A stretch of DNA of 28,430 bases from a virus. The stretch covers positions 1 to 28,430 of IMG/VR virus record IMGVR_UViG_3300020411_002586; one strand, 5' to 3'. Below the pieces are notes generated by a model. That model had not been told where the DNA came from. It saw only the letters and a list, made by a program, of their open reading frames with translations, and ran no database searches. A program made the translations under genes and the position numbers. Below are positions 28,341 to 28,430 of this stretch, one piece after another (position 1 is the stretch's first letter; each line of letters starts with the position of its first letter).

Positions 28341-28430
28341 ATTAGGAAAAACTTTCGCGCTATTCGCTGTAGCACAAACATGCGTATGGTTTCAGTGTTA
28401 TTCGCATTATATTTGGTCATGGTGGGAAGG
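28327..28430 (+). CDS. N-terminal part of a membrane-associated protein
   Basis: Open from TTG 28327 to the right edge (34 codons). A strong AAAGGAG (28313-28319) 7 bases upstream supports the TTG start. The product MPIFELGKTFALFAVAQTCV continues with WFQ, His and several Trp residues, a hydrophobic and aromatic stretch suited to a membrane or membrane-interacting helix. It overlaps the end of the methyltransferase-like gene by 14 bases. Nothing more can be said without the rest. Confidence 0.6.
   Translation, partial: MPIFELGKTFALFAVAQTCVWFQCYSHYIWSWWE

Noticed and set aside
1-28430. CRISPR arrays, insertion sequences, integrase or attachment sites
   Set aside because: No spaced direct repeats, transposase, recombinase or flanking duplications were found.

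Overview
The window is an almost gap-free stretch of one replicating phage genome. All supported genes lie on the plus strand, most neighbours overlap by 1-30 bases or are separated by less than 60, and there are no rRNA, tRNA, integrase, transposase or CRISPR signals. The gene set is that of a large, lytic, probably marine, T4-related myovirus: gp32-type single-strand binding protein, UvsX/RecA-like recombinase, gp41/DnaB-type helicase, T4 RNase H-like 5' nuclease, UV-damage endonuclease UvdE, ribonucleotide reductase and many small conserved phage proteins. Unlike T4, the replicative polymerase here is a full-length bacterial-type Pol III alpha (DnaE) and the reductase is the B12-dependent class II type. 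The host is not identifiable from the sequence. Near-perfect sigma70 promoters mean a bacterium with a standard housekeeping sigma factor. A D/T-rich mini-lipoprotein and a Cys-cluster/sigma-region-4 protein weakly recall Deltaproteobacteria/Myxococcota.

Layout. 1-900: tail of an unknown gene, then ssb (gp32). 940-1430: two tiny envelope-targeted proteins, each followed by the same 34-base hairpin repeat. 1583-4719: ParB-like protein, D12 adenine methyltransferase and recombinase. 4777-7162: UvdE, a DUF6435-like peptide, a VOC-fold protein and the 5' nuclease. 7236-11106: helicase, class II ribonucleotide reductase, a Cys-rich peptide and a divergent GroES-like protein. 11119-13799: a modular amidase (endolysin) and a coupled pair of unassigned proteins, the second resembling nucleotidyltransferases. 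13789-17945: DnaE and a J-domain protein. 18003-21473: a string of small genes including a second adenine methyltransferase, a thioredoxin, a CBS-less IMPDH/GMP reductase-family enzyme and a sigma-region-4-like regulator. 21547-28430: probable morphogenesis and host-takeover genes, with a very acidic protein, a ClpP-like protease, a 570-residue protein with a possible nuclease core, GroEL, several small conserved proteins, a methyltransferase paralogue with destroyed catalytic motifs, and the start of a membrane protein.

How it works together. Replication, recombination and repair (ssb, recombinase, helicase, DnaE, 5' nuclease, UvdE), nucleotide supply (class II RNR, IMPDH-like enzyme, thioredoxin) and protein folding or turnover (GroEL, GroES-like, J-domain, ClpP-like) are all phage-encoded. 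Transcription seems to use host sigma70: many promoters are TTGACA-N16/17-TATAAT, several with an extended -10, typically only 15-20 bases ahead of the start codon. Several -35 boxes contain the stop codon of the upstream gene, two promoters contain perfect odd-length palindromes that look like operators, and one promoter sits directly at a start codon and predicts a leaderless message.
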